From: Meandrina meandrites
Lineage: Eukaryota; Cnidaria; Anthozoa; Scleractinia; Meandrinidae
Reading direction: 5' to 3'
Assembly (NCBI GenBank): GCA_963693305.1
Contig: OY855915.1
Coordinates: forward strand, 5,883,607 to 5,947,606
Length of the DNA: 64,000 nt
Part shown: positions 53,801 through 62,139 of the stretch, one piece after another
Numbering within the stretch: the stretch's first letter is position 1
Layout of the letters: each line of letters starts with the position of its first letter
Position numbers and translations under genes: made by a program
Notes under the pieces: model-generated
What the model saw: only the letters and a program-made list of their open reading frames with translations
The model's database searches: none
Told to the model about the DNA's origin: nothing

Positions 53801-55402
53801 ACCTCCAGGCGTTCCACGTGTCTTTTGGCGATGGGCCTGGATTCTAGTTGAGCCTGGTTACTAAGCTACGAATGTTTTCACGAACACAACGACTACATGT
53901 CCGTTCTTCACGCAAAATTTGATGTAAAAACTGTGATGAATGAAGAAATACCTGTCAATGAATGGCAGAAAAAGATAAAAAATGTCAAAGTTGGCAGAAA
54001 TGATGTTTATTCTATTAAATTCTGGGTAAGACTGAAGTGTTTTCCGTTTATGTGTTTCCTCGTTTGTGGTATATCCTGCACATCGGAAAGGAATCAACTT
54101 TAGCTTTATTGATTGTTGAAATTTCCACATAATCCAGCATTTTTCACAATCAATTGAGCATTTTTCCGCCAGTTTTATTTTTTTTCTCAAAATCGTGCTT
54201 GAAATTTTGGGGTGCGGCTTATCTACGAGTGCGGCTTATACACGAGTTTTTACGGTAACTGCACTTTTTGCAAAAATTTAACCCTTTCAGCAGATGACCG
54301 ATTCAAAGCGTTGTATAAAAAGCATTTGAATTCCATTCAATAATTTTTTTACCGGTGTTTTAGCTATCGTGAACTGATGTGAAATATTTACTTGCAGATC
54401 GAAGTCGCGGGAAATTTGATAAAATCATTTTGATTGGTCCTCACAGACAATGTGTCAGTGCTAATTGGTTTGGTTGTCTGGCAAATCAAACAATGGGAAA
54501 GGAATGTTGCTCTCGGTTGAGCAGGCGTTTGTGGGGAGCGAGTGCAATCCGATCTCCCCTAAAAACGACTGCGTGGGAGGCTACATTTATGTCTGTAAAT
54601 AGTGTGAAATAATAAAATAATCTGAAAAAAATCAGTTCCGTTTGGTTTCTTGGATAAAAAGTGGTCAGTGAGCCTAAGACAACAACAAACAACAGAATTT
54701 CAAATCACTGGGGAAGGCGGCAGGGAGCAATATCATTTTGTGTCAGTTTTAAAGGGGCACTGTCATGGACATTTTTGGGCTTTTTTAGTAAAAAGGCACC
54801 AAAATTACGACTAAGTACTTTCAACCATGCAGGAAATGCTCCTAGAACGTAAAGGGAAGGACATCTAGCAAATTGTTTAAAGAAGAGGGTGACCGCAAAC
54901 AGGTTTTATCAATTTTTCCAAACCACAAGGACAGAACTTGAAAAAGTCAGGCTGACTTTTTCAAGTTGAGATCAAAAGTTCCCGATGGTATCACAGTGAT
55001 ATCACTCTATATTTAGCTTCAGTTCAGTGGTATAGTAATTTTAAGAAAACTTGACCACTGTTAATAGGTTTCCAGTGGTGTAAACATGTCTTTGGGCTGT
55101 TCAATTTTTGACATTATGCTCGTGACAGTGTCCCTTTAATTTGAGCATTTCCATATGACGTCACAGAAGTCATATTGGATGCCAATTTGAGTGGGAATAA
55201 TTCAAAAGAATACATTTACTTACCCTTCTGTGATATTACCAATGTGCTGAAGTGTTTTACGGACTGTTTGGGGAAGGGCTGCTTTTAAAGTGTAACCAAG
55301 GTTGACCTGATCAAAGGCTACAAAGTACACAATAGTTGCAAAGGACAGCACCAGGAGACATCCCAACAGTATGCACTGCCGTGACAAGACAGTCCCAGCC
55401 AT
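40696..55402 (-). CDS. GAL3ST-like: GAL3ST-like galactose 3-O-sulfotransferase copy 3, complete two-exon gene
   Basis: Exon 55402-55224 joins exon 41893-40696; GG plus G completes a Gly codon and gives 458 aa, a normal family length. The start ATG at 55402 has a good context (G at -3, G at +4). Domains: short cytosolic tail, membrane anchor at about residues 10-30 (CILLGCLLVLSFATIVYFVA), Thr/Ser-rich stem with a LATS repeat (~65-92), 5'-PAPS loop LKTHKAGSST (~110-119), 3'-phosphate site VRNPVHQFESVF (~191-202), and end FKYDPV. The enzyme is expected in the Golgi, sulfating galactose at position 3. An upstream acceptor (CATTTCTTTGTAG) at 55565 implies a non-coding first exon farther upstream. 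A short out-of-frame ATG lies in the leader. The 13.3-kb intron is full of transposons. Roughly 60 percent identical to copy 2. Confidence 0.88.
42729..43505. mobile_element. PIF/Harbinger-type element, 777 bp, TSD TTA
   Basis: TIRs of ~29 bp (GGCCCGGTTCAAACATCGAA against inverse GGCCCGGTTCAAACGTCGAT) differ at two positions and are flanked by TTA on both sides (42726-42728, 43506-43508). A GTTCGGTACATGAAAAGTTC motif recurs inside. No ORF. Nested inside 42309-44721. Confidence 0.85.
43563..44230. mobile_element. CAGGGCTC-type hAT MITE, 668 bp, 5-bp TSD GGAAC
   Basis: Left CAGGGCTCAAAATAACGGCC and right ATTATTTTGAGCCCTG are inverted, with GGAAC directly on both sides. Internally GGCCGGTCAACGG and TGACCGGTCA motifs alternate. 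Same end sequence and TSD length as 13045-13763 and 45499-51736. Nested inside 42309-44721. Confidence 0.85.
44722..45498. other. Intron stretch of copy 3 without clear element
   Basis: Poly-G run at 44976-44990 and an inverted pair around TTTTAGTGTG/CACACTAAAA (45048-45165). No gene. Confidence 0.4.
45893..46336 (+). pseudogene. hAT-type transposase, fused N- and C-terminal remnants
   Basis: The plus strand first encodes MSLFQFGFSRRSGDVGEKE with a basic AKSKERYEEKRK segment (typical N-terminus ahead of a zinc finger in this transposase group); about 90 bp further on it encodes LECLMRIRIEGPTIAEFDPQ then PGLNFWW, resembling the C-terminal tail after the hAT dimerisation domain. The catalytic middle has been deleted. 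Assignment is by pattern recognition, moderate certainty. Confidence 0.5.
46460..46600 (+). repeat. Outlying copy of the TTGTGTAATCGCTAGCTGACA repeat
   Basis: Begins GTTTGTGTAATCGCTAGCTG and contains CGACAAAGGTCAACCTAGCC and TTCAAAATAAATTTTAT; matches 47625-47735 in direct orientation and then joins AAACACATTCCGG as at 47879-47895. A condensed copy of the palindrome arm. Confidence 0.7.
46808..47275 (-). CDS. 155-aa predicted membrane-hairpin protein, unknown
   Basis: Single-exon ORF with a true ATG in strong context (A at -3, G at +4). The N-terminal ~65 residues are polar and probably helical (NVLEDAMDTIFKLSCALKEE), followed by one long hydrophobic block at residues 71-108 (FWVTIFFLSIFAFSFFVSLG plus LSCFVFIVSIIVTAYALV) that could span or dip into the membrane twice, then a polar tail ending CEVCLL. 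No family is recognised. It lies inside the 6.2-kb element and ends 120 bp from the palindrome. Undamaged length in decayed surroundings suggests a real or recently captured gene, but chance cannot be excluded. Confidence 0.45.
   Translation of the reverse strand: MEFGTLRESSILAGTDAVEHSSIAKNWTTDMQQSFPYQHKNVLEDAMDTIFKLSCALKEETKNEMSTSSSFWVTIFFLSIFAFSFFVSLGLSCFVFIVSIIVTAYALVQHFMSYVDGYVENVESYLLNRKCKQLFNGDNKSEKRHEISQCEVCLL
47398..48046 (+). repeat. Palindrome left arm, 649 bp
   Basis: Reverse complement of 49883-50532 with only about seven differences seen by eye (~99 percent). It contains two ~104-bp tandem units starting CACGCGACAAAGGTCAACC (47663, 47767) and ending GCTCATGG. Confidence 0.9.
48042..48180 (+). 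repeat. Further copy of the 104-bp unit
   Basis: Continues with ATAAATTTTATTCGACGC, AAACCTATTATGCTCATGG and CGACAAAGGTCAACCTAGCC, a partial third and fourth unit beyond the arm. Confidence 0.7.
48181..49472. repeat. ~667-bp tandem duplication in the palindrome centre
   Basis: Unit 1 (48181-48792) and unit 2 (48851-49472) share everything from GACTTGAGTCAGCACAAAA to AACCAAGGGGAGTCGC, with few changes (a 10-bp insertion ACTAGTCTAA-like near 49404). Between them lies a 58-bp spacer with ATGACAGAAGAAAATGTTTC, which recurs inverted at 50530-50575 beside the right arm. Confidence 0.85.
49883..50532 (-). repeat. Palindrome right arm, 650 bp
   Basis: Mirror of 47398-48046. The minus strand carries a 97-codon ORF (50575-50282, starting MTEENVSFHQTIFKDVSVW) also present, without its start, in the left arm. 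No family match; it may be fortuitous. Confidence 0.9.
50580..50920 (+). other. Leader upstream of the 2A ORF
   Basis: Repeated AGGGAG(C/T)TACCTT motifs (50705, 50819; GAGAGTTACCTT at 50788) precede the ORF. Possibly the 5' UTR of a retroelement. Confidence 0.35.
50921..51502 (+). CDS. Retroelement-type ORF with a 2A peptide
   Basis: The 193-codon frame contains HRVISLSGDVEENPGP, a full match to the 2A ribosome-skipping consensus D(V/I)ExNPGP with the usual preceding Leu/Gly-rich helix end. In animals such 2A sequences occur at the start of ORFs of CR1/L2-type LINEs (for example sea urchin and cnidarian families) and in some NLR genes. Translation would separate an upstream ~116-aa peptide from a short downstream part (PPDYRNANTKVVARS..). 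The frame ends soon after, with no nuclease or reverse transcriptase, so this is the 5' part of such an element. It lies near the right end of the 6.2-kb element. Confidence 0.65.
   Translation: MPFIFPTIHIYNYRTYVKYNSNTYKVKLLVSDYDCCAFNELGAISKSSFSSNKFCVSEMLHFIFVHMTILKHKNSPFFCTCCYDRMLNKLKFCQWVMYHVFHRVISLSGDVEENPGPPDYRNANTKVVARSGELHLNCLQKELVHYTSRITLCSPQKTLSASYSKRNASHMDMISFPTPIPFRPSPPTLAQTH
51748..51820 (-). mobile_element. tRNA-derived SINE head (third family)
   Basis: The minus strand reads TGTGGCGTAGTGGTTAGGG, GCTGCACTAGTAATCCAGAG, GGTCCCATGTTTAAATCC: A- and B-box-like pol III promoter segments in tRNA order. The anticodon arm is not convincing, so a SINE or tRNA pseudogene. It directly follows the 6.2-kb element. 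Confidence 0.6.
51821..52316. repeat. Tandem duplication, ~300-bp unit (one and a half copies)
   Basis: AGTTAGTAAGTAACTTAGTA to GTTAACAAGATCAACAG occurs at 51821-52012 and 52121-52316. The second half of the unit (TTCCGTTTGGTTTCTTGG to GGCAGGGAGCAA, 52012-52115) has its partner at 54632-54732, so the original tandem pair was split by the Mutator-like element. Confidence 0.85.
52560..52965 (+). pseudogene. RecQ-like helicase fragment captured in the MULE
   Basis: The plus-strand frame ending at 52966 encodes FSPLVNLMREQVKSLSSVGL then SVVSLSDLKKVEAEKV, resembling helicase motif Ia of RecQ-type DEAD/DEAH enzymes (SPLxxLMxxQ..L...G). Just upstream, in another frame, KSLVHVCQALPSMFVDSL resembles the segment after a Walker A motif (GKS..FQALP..), so frameshifts separate the parts. 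Walker A itself and the DEAH box are not intact. Non-functional. Confidence 0.6.
53473..54255. mobile_element. TA-flanked TIR element nested in the MULE, 783 bp
   Basis: Ends CCGTAAAAACTCGTGTATAA and TTATACACGAGTTTTTACGG are perfectly inverted, extended by GCCGCAC/GTGCGGC, with TA on both sides. TGCGGCTTATCTAC is repeated just inside each end. A TA duplication suggests the Tc1/mariner superfamily. No transposase is recognised. Confidence 0.8.
54632..54738 (+). repeat. Second half of the duplication split by the MULE
   Basis: TTCCGTTTGGTTTCTTGGAT, AGTGGTCAGTGAGCCTA and AACAACAGAATTTCAAAT match 52012-52115. Confidence 0.85.
54750..55138. mobile_element. AAAGGGGCACTGTCA-type MITE, ~389 bp
   Basis: Left TAAAGGGGCACTGTCATG and right CGTGACAGTGTCCCTTTA are inverted. 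Inside, AACTTGAAAAAGTCAGGCTG is followed by its partial inverse CTGACTTTTTCAAGTTGAG around 54935-54970, a strong internal hairpin. TSD unclear (T/A-rich flanks). It lies just inside the 3' side of the copy-3 5' exon. Confidence 0.7.
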
Positions 55403-55564
55403 AACTGCCACACAATGAAACTCGACCAAGGAGATGGCAATGGCCTTGTTGGTGAAACAACGTCTTTGGCTTTCACCTTCAGTCAACCTTAGAGAAACAG
55501 CTCCATTATGCCAATCTTGTTCCACAGCAACTTAGTTTATCACTTTGGAGATTTGAGAAACCCT
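55224..55564 (-). CDS. GAL3ST-like: Sulfotransferase copy 3, 5' exon with signal anchor
   Basis: Runs from acceptor TTTCTTTGTAG (55565) to donor GAAGG/GTAAGTA (55223). Coding begins at 55402 with MAGTVLSRQ, then the 20-residue hydrophobic anchor and TVRKTLQHIGNITEG. The frame stays open upstream of this ATG, but without another ATG in frame. It is on the same strand as, and phase-compatible with, the exon at 41893. Confidence 0.78.
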
Positions 55565-55787
55565 ACAAAGAAATGCAAATTAAAGTTAAATACCTTTAAC
55601 AGACTGTGAAACTATCAATAGCAGCCATGTATGCCAACATCAAAACTAACAATCAAGTTAACAGGCCCATGGAGTTCCAGTATGCAATAAGTCAAGTGCC
55701 CAGTCCTAACCGTACGATACTACAAACATTGCATTCAAAATACTTGGCACATTCTGCCTGGTACTCAAGAATAGTTTTGACTAACGT

Positions 55788-56895
55788 TGAATGGACTGAA
55801 TTATTTGTTTCAAACTTTCAAATTTAATTTGAATGTTGTAATCATCTAACCACAGCCTGAGTGTGGCCTCATATGAAATATTGATTGTTGCCAACTGCTC
55901 TCGTGTGGTCATCCTCCTATTGAATTTCCACAGCACACTTTCTGATAATGTTAACTGATTCTTGTATGCTTGAGAGCGGACAACAAAACAGACAGGGGCA
56001 ACGACGGACTGGATCAACTCAGATCTCTGATTTGAGTAAGAACAGCTGGAGCAGTTCAACAACGAGGAAATACATAATTATAGTACTATTCCAATTCAAA
56101 TCAATGATCCAAGTTGATCCAGGCCATCTTTTGTCTCTGCCTGAACAAAGCGAATTTGGTGGGTAGCAGCATGGCAGCAGTTTTACCAATTTGAGATGAT
56201 TTCCTTCGCGTAATTTGAACATGTCTGTTTCAGAAAGTCGTACAGAGCTATCTTCTGTGTTTCAATGATTATTTCATTATGTTGGATGCACGTCATTACT
56301 GTTAATGTTGGGCATGAGCGTGCTTCAAATTAAACAGTCGCGTAACTCGTGAAAGTGGTGCAATTGAACGTTTGACTTTCAGTTGTTTGCTAACCTGTAG
56401 TTCACCAGCCTTTGCTAACCGGAATCACAGTATTTAACAGTATTTGCTAGCCAGGCCGATATTCGCAGTATTTATGCCAATAAGGGTCGAGGCAGCACAT
56501 AAGTACCAGTAATTGTACAGTTGGTTTCTACAGGCAGTTATACGTTTTCTACTTTTCAAGTTGTATACATTCTTCACATTGTAAGCTAGTGCCAACTTAG
56601 TTAGTTTTTTTTATTTTGTGATTGTTTATCATTAAATACATTTCTTCCTTCAGTGTTGGCTTGTCTTTGGTTCAACGGAACATTCTGTTTATCAAAAAAT
56701 TTGATAGAAACTATGCCAAAATGACTGAGGAAATGATAACAGAGACCCAACTGAGAGTGAAGAAAGACTTCATACATGAACACCTAAAAAATAAACCAAT
56801 CAACAATCAATATTTCAAATGAGGTCACACTCGGGCTATGCTTGGATGATTACAACATTCAAACTAAATTTGAAATGAATAATACAGTCCATTCA
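55788..56895. repeat. Inverted-repeat element, ~1.1 kb, ~105-bp arms
   Basis: TGAATGGACTGAATTATTTG at the left is inverted as AATAATACAGTCCATTCA at the right. Arms continue with GATGATTACAACATTCAAA and a CAATCAATATTTCA segment, about 85 percent identical. No clear TSD. The interior has no recognised gene. Lies upstream of the copy-3 5' exon. Confidence 0.6.
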
Positions 56896-57022
56896 GGTGG
56901 GTAAATAATCCCTTGCTTTTTCTTTAGAAATACCTCATGTAAAATGCTGAAAATAGTATTTCAGAGCCTATTCCCTTGATGCTGTAATAACCATTCATTT
57001 TCTGTTTGAAATAGAATATTAT

Positions 57023-57412
57023 CAGGGTCCGTACAAAAACTCAGGACTTTTCAAGGACCAAATTGAATTTCAAGGACCACCTACCAACGAATGTAATTTC
57101 ACAGATGGTTTATAAACGGACATTCCCAGTCCAAGCTAACAGGTTTCTAAGGGTCCAAGTGTTTGCTCCACTGCCTTCTCTACATTTTTAAGTTCACTTG
57201 TCTTTTCTCTTTATTAGCTGCTTTTACACTCAGGTTTTTAAGTGTTTGAAGTTGATTTACACAGGAAAAGAATACTAAAGACTATGCAAAGCAATTTGCT
57301 TTCGACCCCACTACATTTAAAGTTAAAGAAAATTCAAGGAAAAATGAACTTCAAGGATTTTTCAAGGACTCCCCATAAAATTTAAGGACTTTTCAAAACT
57401 GTGCAAACCCTG
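57023..57412 (+). mobile_element. CAGGGTTCG-type element, copy 3
   Basis: CAGGGTCCGTACAAAAACTC to TGTGCAAACCCTG with the same interior as 25388 and 26546 (CCAGTCCAAGCTAACAGG, TTTTCAAGGACC). GAATATT stands on both sides but is offset by two bases on the left, so the exact TSD is uncertain. Confidence 0.75.
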
Positions 57413-57890
57413 GAATATTGGTTGTCATGATTTTCAGGTAATAGTACAAACTGTCATAATTTCCAGGAAATAATATACCAGTCTCATGCCTACAGATCAA
57501 ATACATTGATCTCGCACACTGAGGACAATTGTCTCTCATACCTGAATCACAAATTCAGATGATTTGTTCATTAACACATTAATGGCAAAAATTCAATTCA
57601 ATTCACCCAAAAACCAGTCCAGTAAAGGGCCCTTAGTGTCGAGTTTGAGTCCTAGCTGTATCAGAAGCACACTAAAATGTCAAGTTGTGGAACATCTTCC
57701 AAATCTTTGGCAACGTTTGAAGGTCATCAGGAAATCCTTGGAAGGTCAGAATGTTTTTGGAAATCCGGGCGATGTCAAGAAGAAATTTCACATAACTGCA
57801 GATTTAAAAAGTACTGCATGTATATAGTGACTTTGTGCATGGGTGGGAAAAAAATCAAGACCAAACAAATAAGATCTAAAACTGATCTGT
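57413..57890. other. Gene-free stretch
   Basis: No conserved ORF or element seen; short ORFs at 57564-57827 lack any motif. Confidence 0.4.
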
Positions 57891-58762
57891 CAGGGTCCAA
57901 AATTAACTTTTTATGTCGGCACCAACTGGCGACTGGACCAAAAGTTTTAGTTGCCACATAGCAATTTCTGGTCGGCAAATTTTTTTCAATCTTTCCTCTT
58001 ATACTAAAAGACGAAATATTTGTTGTTCTGGTGTATTTTCGGCCATTTTATGCTAAAAAACAATTACATTCCTACCAGAAAACAATGAATAGAATTTTGC
58101 GTGATTTTTTTTAAACACGTTCGTTTTTGCGTTCACAAAATGTCATAGCTTAGTAAACCAGGCATTAGGAAAACAACATGGTGGCTATGCAATGTTCAAC
58201 TTGTGTTGATCGCAGCTGTTTGGGAGATACACTAAGGAGGCCCTGCCTCACTAAGGGGAAATTTACTTTAGTTTTATTTCACCAGAACAGAAAATGAGTG
58301 AATTGTTGGAGAACGGCCCTGAATCTTAATCCCAATCGATATCTCCACAATACATTTACATGTAACAAAGCAAATAGCAGTGCAGTGACAAGTCGCCTGC
58401 TGGTGACCAGTTGTAAAATTCTGGTCGCTAGCTCTCAATATTTAGGCGCATTGGCAACCAGGAAAGCGCAATTTCGTACCATCTGTACAAGTTGTACGCA
58501 ACAACCGCTTCTACAACACAGAGCTAGAAAGTGCAAAAATGGTTGCTGGGTTTGAACATTGCGACAAAAAAATTTCCAAATTATTAGATTATAAAGAGTC
58601 AGTGAGAGTAAAAACAGAGAAAACGTTTTGAAGGAAAGTTACTTGATTTTTAAGGTTTTCATGTTGACCACTTTTGTGATAATTTACTCTTCTAAAATCT
58701 TCTTTGTAGGAACGAATAAAAATTATTAAAATGGAACCGTGTAAAGTTAATTTGCAACCTCT
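57891..58762. mobile_element. Probable TIR element, CAGGGTCCAAAATTAACTTT end
   Basis: A left end CAGGGTCCAAAATTAACTTT and a possible degenerate right end AAAGTTAATTTGCAACCTC (58744-58762). TGGCGACTGGACCAAAA and CAAGTCGCCTGCTGGTGACC motifs mirror each other inside. No TSD could be confirmed, so the boundaries are tentative. Confidence 0.4.
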
Positions 58763-60480
58763 ATTTTCATTCGCCCGCTGTAAACACTACCTCTATTGTT
58801 ATTCAGGGATAGGGGCATTGTTATGACCTGTTATCTATTGTTTTAAGAACCAATGAATTACCTCATTCCGAGAGGTAGTGGGCGACCCATAACAACCGAA
58901 GGCTATTCATGGCCTGTCTGTGACGCGTAAATAAAATACTAAATGAATATAATGGCAACCTTGAATGTCAGGCCATGAAAAGTATTATAATAAAATATAA
59001 ATATTTCCCCCTAGTGTGACACCCCACCGTGGAAATTTACCTTCAAGATTTGTGCTCAAAATAAACACACTGCTCGCTTCCTTGTTATGCTTTTGGTGGT
59101 TTTATTAGATTCTAACCAGATCGAGACCCTTAAAACTGCCTGATTTACCATCTAGCGAAGCTTACCTTTTGACTTATTTGTATTGGCAGCCTTGAAAAAA
59201 AAACACGCATTATTCTGCCAGTTATTCTGCTTTTACACGTGTCAAGCACAAAGAATTAATCACAAAGAACAGCAGTAACCGACGTCAAGTTTTGGACCGT
59301 ATGTTTCAATGTCCTTAATTAGAATATGGCCGAATTTATGCCTATATTTTCAATAAAAAGGGTCTGTTGAAGTGTCTCTCAAAAGCTGGAACAATTTGAC
59401 GTCGATTTGTTGCAGACATAGTGTTGACAGCAGACTACTCTCGTTTGGGATATCGTGCTGAAAACACACAATTCCCTTGAACCTATTGTGGCTAACAATT
59501 CAATTCAGCACGCTATTGTGCTGATAAAATGCCCGTTGTAAACTGAACATCGACACATTCTAAAGGGATGGTAGTAATGAGCTTCGCTGATTAAAGCAGT
59601 AAGCTTATAAAATTTACTAAGCATGTTCGAACCGAGAAATTACACTCGCCGGCGTAATACGTCCGCGCGTGAGTCAACAAGCAGAATGCTTCGCTTTCAG
59701 TTTCGTTAAGGCCAACATAGAACTAATACTTACAAAGTCCTCGTAATAAGTTCAATAGTTTACCACCTTTCAGCAGTTGCAAACAAGCTTCTTTCCCCGT
59801 TATTTACCACGGAAAATTGTGCCACGTAACTTCGATCGGAATACTTCTCGCAACCCTTGGGACCCTGGATCACTTCCCAAGGGCATCATGGGTAAAGTTG
59901 ACCAGTCAATGCCCAGGAGGGTGGGAACCCTTAAAAATGGCAAAAATTAACTGAACTTTACACGCTGTCAAAAGTTATAAGTGCATGTGGAAATCTACAA
60001 GGAACGAATTAAAAAAAGTCATTGGTTAAAAAGAGAATTTTTTTCAATGGTTCAAAAGTACTTTGACAAATACATTTGAATGATCAAAGGCTCCTGGAGG
60101 TTGCCTTGTTACTTCTCAACGGTCAGACCCGTGACGTGCATTTTTATTCATTTTATTTCCTCAGTCGGATATTAGCACACCGATATTACTTTTCGGTTAC
60201 CTGTGATGCGAACAGATATCCATAGTTCGCAAGCTTACAAATGTTGTAGTACTTGGTATTTCTGTGCTTCGACTATCTACATTCAATATGGTCCTTTGGG
60301 TTGATCATGAAGGTCCACCATTTGTAGATTCGTGTGGTATATTTTGGACCAAATTGTGTGATTCTAGATACATTCTACCTAATGTCCTTCACTTTTACCT
60401 TCCTTGTTTCCTAGCAAACTGTCTTCAAAACGTACGAAATGCTGTCTAAGACCTGTTTTTTCAAAATTTCCTGGGGGAGG
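58763..60480. other. Gene-free; possible upstream region of sulfotransferase copy 3
   Basis: Less AT-rich with several CpGs near 59640-59900. It could hold the non-coding first exon and promoter of copy 3 (minus strand), but no promoter element can be pinned down. Confidence 0.3.
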
Positions 60481-60880
60481 ATACCCCACACTCCCCTACG
60501 TTCTTGCGCCTGTGGCGCTCGGAATTAAGTGCCGGAAGCGCTCATGCCCTCCCCCCCCCCCCCCCCCCCCCCATGCAAAATAATGGCTACGGCCTGCCCG
60601 CAAGAGTATTACTTACAAGCTTATCTTAGTAGAAACCGAATTGATTTGTTTCACTGTGCCAGGTTTTGGTTAATTTAATTCTAAATTTAAATTGTTTGTT
60701 TGTTTGTTTGTTTCATCACCCTTGCCAAATTGTTATTAGCACTTTTAAATACAGGGCTCGTTTTGACTTGACATCCGTGATACCAAGATGTATTTTAAGC
60801 CTTTGAAGTTGCTCGATGTTTGGATTGTTTATAAAGATAAGACTGATAAAGCTTGAATTGAGATGGATATTATTCAAATG
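60481..60880. repeat. C/G homopolymer and repeat fragment
   Basis: CTGGGGGAGGATACCCC and GCCCTCC followed by a ~25-bp poly-C at 60549-60572 look like one end of an interspersed repeat; (TTTG)n at 60694-60712. No gene. Confidence 0.5.
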
Positions 60881-60939
60881 GTGTTGAAACACGCCCGCTG
60901 AATGTTATAAATTTCAGCTGTAGCCCTTACCAAACACGC

Positions 60940-61195
60940 GCTCTGATTGGCTCATTTCGACAAAATTGCGTTGCAAGTTGCGCTTGACATGTTACACGCA
61001 GCAACTTGTCTCGCAACGTTGCAAAAAGTAGAGGATATAGTTCTACTTTTCCTGCAGCATTTTGTTGCATTGCAGGTTGCGAAAATGAGGTGTTAGACGA
61101 CTTAGACGGGCAATTTTCTTGGCAACCTGCAATGCAACGTTTGTTGCGTTGCCAGTTGCACAAAAAATTGCTTCGTGTAACAAGGCCTTAACTTG
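60940..61195. repeat. GTTGCA-rich inverted-repeat element
   Basis: Many copies of TTGCAACTTG and GTTGCATTGCAGGTTGC, and the inverse CAACCTGCAATGCAAC at 61122-61137. The ends TGTTACACGCAGCAAC (60990) and TTGCTTCGTGTAACA (61168-61182) are partly inverted. MITE-like; TSD not seen. Confidence 0.5.
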
Positions 61196-61399
61196 TGACC
61201 CTTTCAAGGTGGATTTATTCCCTATATAAGCACCTGGAACATATGAGAATGCCTTCATAAAATTCAAACGTCAACTTAACCAGTGACTTACTTTAAGATT
61301 TTTTTAATGTTCAAGTCAGAATTTTCGGTTTAAATCGATCGGATGAAAGTTAACTGAGTGAAAGCGATATTTGTGCGCGTGCATGCAAATATTACGAGG

Positions 61400-61600
61400 A
61401 TTCACCGTATCACCGGCGAACCAGGAGCAAGGGGAGGGGAAGGGAAGGAGTGAGGGGTAGCCCCCTTTCCTACCCTATCTGTCAGCTCTCTTCCGCTTAG
61501 GCTTTTTAGCCCTAGCTCCCCACCATTGCCACCAATTTTCAAGCAGCCTTTTTTCAAGCTAAAATGGTTGTAAACGAAGAAAAGCAAAAGTAAATAAGAA
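61400..61600. other. Purine-rich GGGGAGGGGAAGGG region
   Basis: Low-complexity purine tract followed by pyrimidine-rich sequence; no gene. Confidence 0.5.
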
Positions 61601-61850
61601 AGATGAAACTTAGTACGTTATTTAAGTATCAGCATTCTACCTTTTGTGCCATTTATAGCTTTTTCACAGCATTTCATACTGTAACGTTTCTCCATATTTT
61701 TAAATTTCAAATTTTAACGTTTCTTTCTACCGTTACTTATCTCTTAGCCGTGTCACTTAGATTAGTACGTTATCATTATTTGCTTGTTATATCGTATTTC
61801 CTATATTTTAAATTTGTAACGTTTCACTTTTAGAGTCATTCTTTGTAACA

Positions 61851-61884
61851 CCCTGAAGAAGGAAGGCCGTGCCTTCCGAAATAT
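61851..61884 (+). ncRNA. Second conserved stem-loop of Penelope-like 3' tail
   Basis: CCTGAAGAA, then stem GGAAGGC/GCCTTCC (61861-61867 with 61871-61877, loop CGT), then GAAATAT. A T-rich stretch precedes it (61603-61850), as in the 33.4-34.6 kb element. No GIY-YIG coding remains upstream, so only the 3' tail is present. See also 34528-34560. Confidence 0.5.
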
Positions 61885-62139
61885 TGGAAATATATATAGT
61901 TCCCAACTGTTCAATCAGCCTTGCTTTTCTTCGTTTACTATTTTGTTATAGCTGATTAGATCTTCTACATTTAGAGGATCCGGTACTTCTATTTCGTCAC
62001 GGTGGTCCTTGCAAATTTAAATTCGCTGTAAAATGGTTGTAACCTGCGATGATTCCCTCTCTGCCTACATTGCATCCCTGATCACTCAAAACTCGCTCAT
62101 TTCTCACGGTAGGAAAAGTTTACTTCACTTCTTCACAAG

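Larger units (their letters stand above)
52326..54583. mobile_element. Mutator-like element (MULE), 2258 bp, 9-bp TSD CATTTATGT
   Basis: TIRs of 88 bp with a single mismatch (outer ends TAGCCTCCCACGCAGTCG), flanked by identical CATTTATGT (52317-52325, 54584-54592). A long TIR with a 9-bp TSD is diagnostic of Mutator-like elements. Inside are a decayed helicase fragment (52560-52965) and a later TA-flanked insertion (53473-54255). No MULE transposase, so non-autonomous with captured sequence. Confidence 0.9.

Noticed and set aside
55403..55525. N-terminal extension of sulfotransferase copy 3 beyond MAGTVLSRQ
   Set aside because: The upstream open frame starts at a GTG, not ATG, and the family normally has a very short cytosolic tail; treated as 5' UTR.
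61603..61833. Hydrophobic 76-aa membrane protein
   Set aside because: Phe/Leu/Tyr-rich because the DNA is T-rich 3' UTR of a Penelope-like tail.
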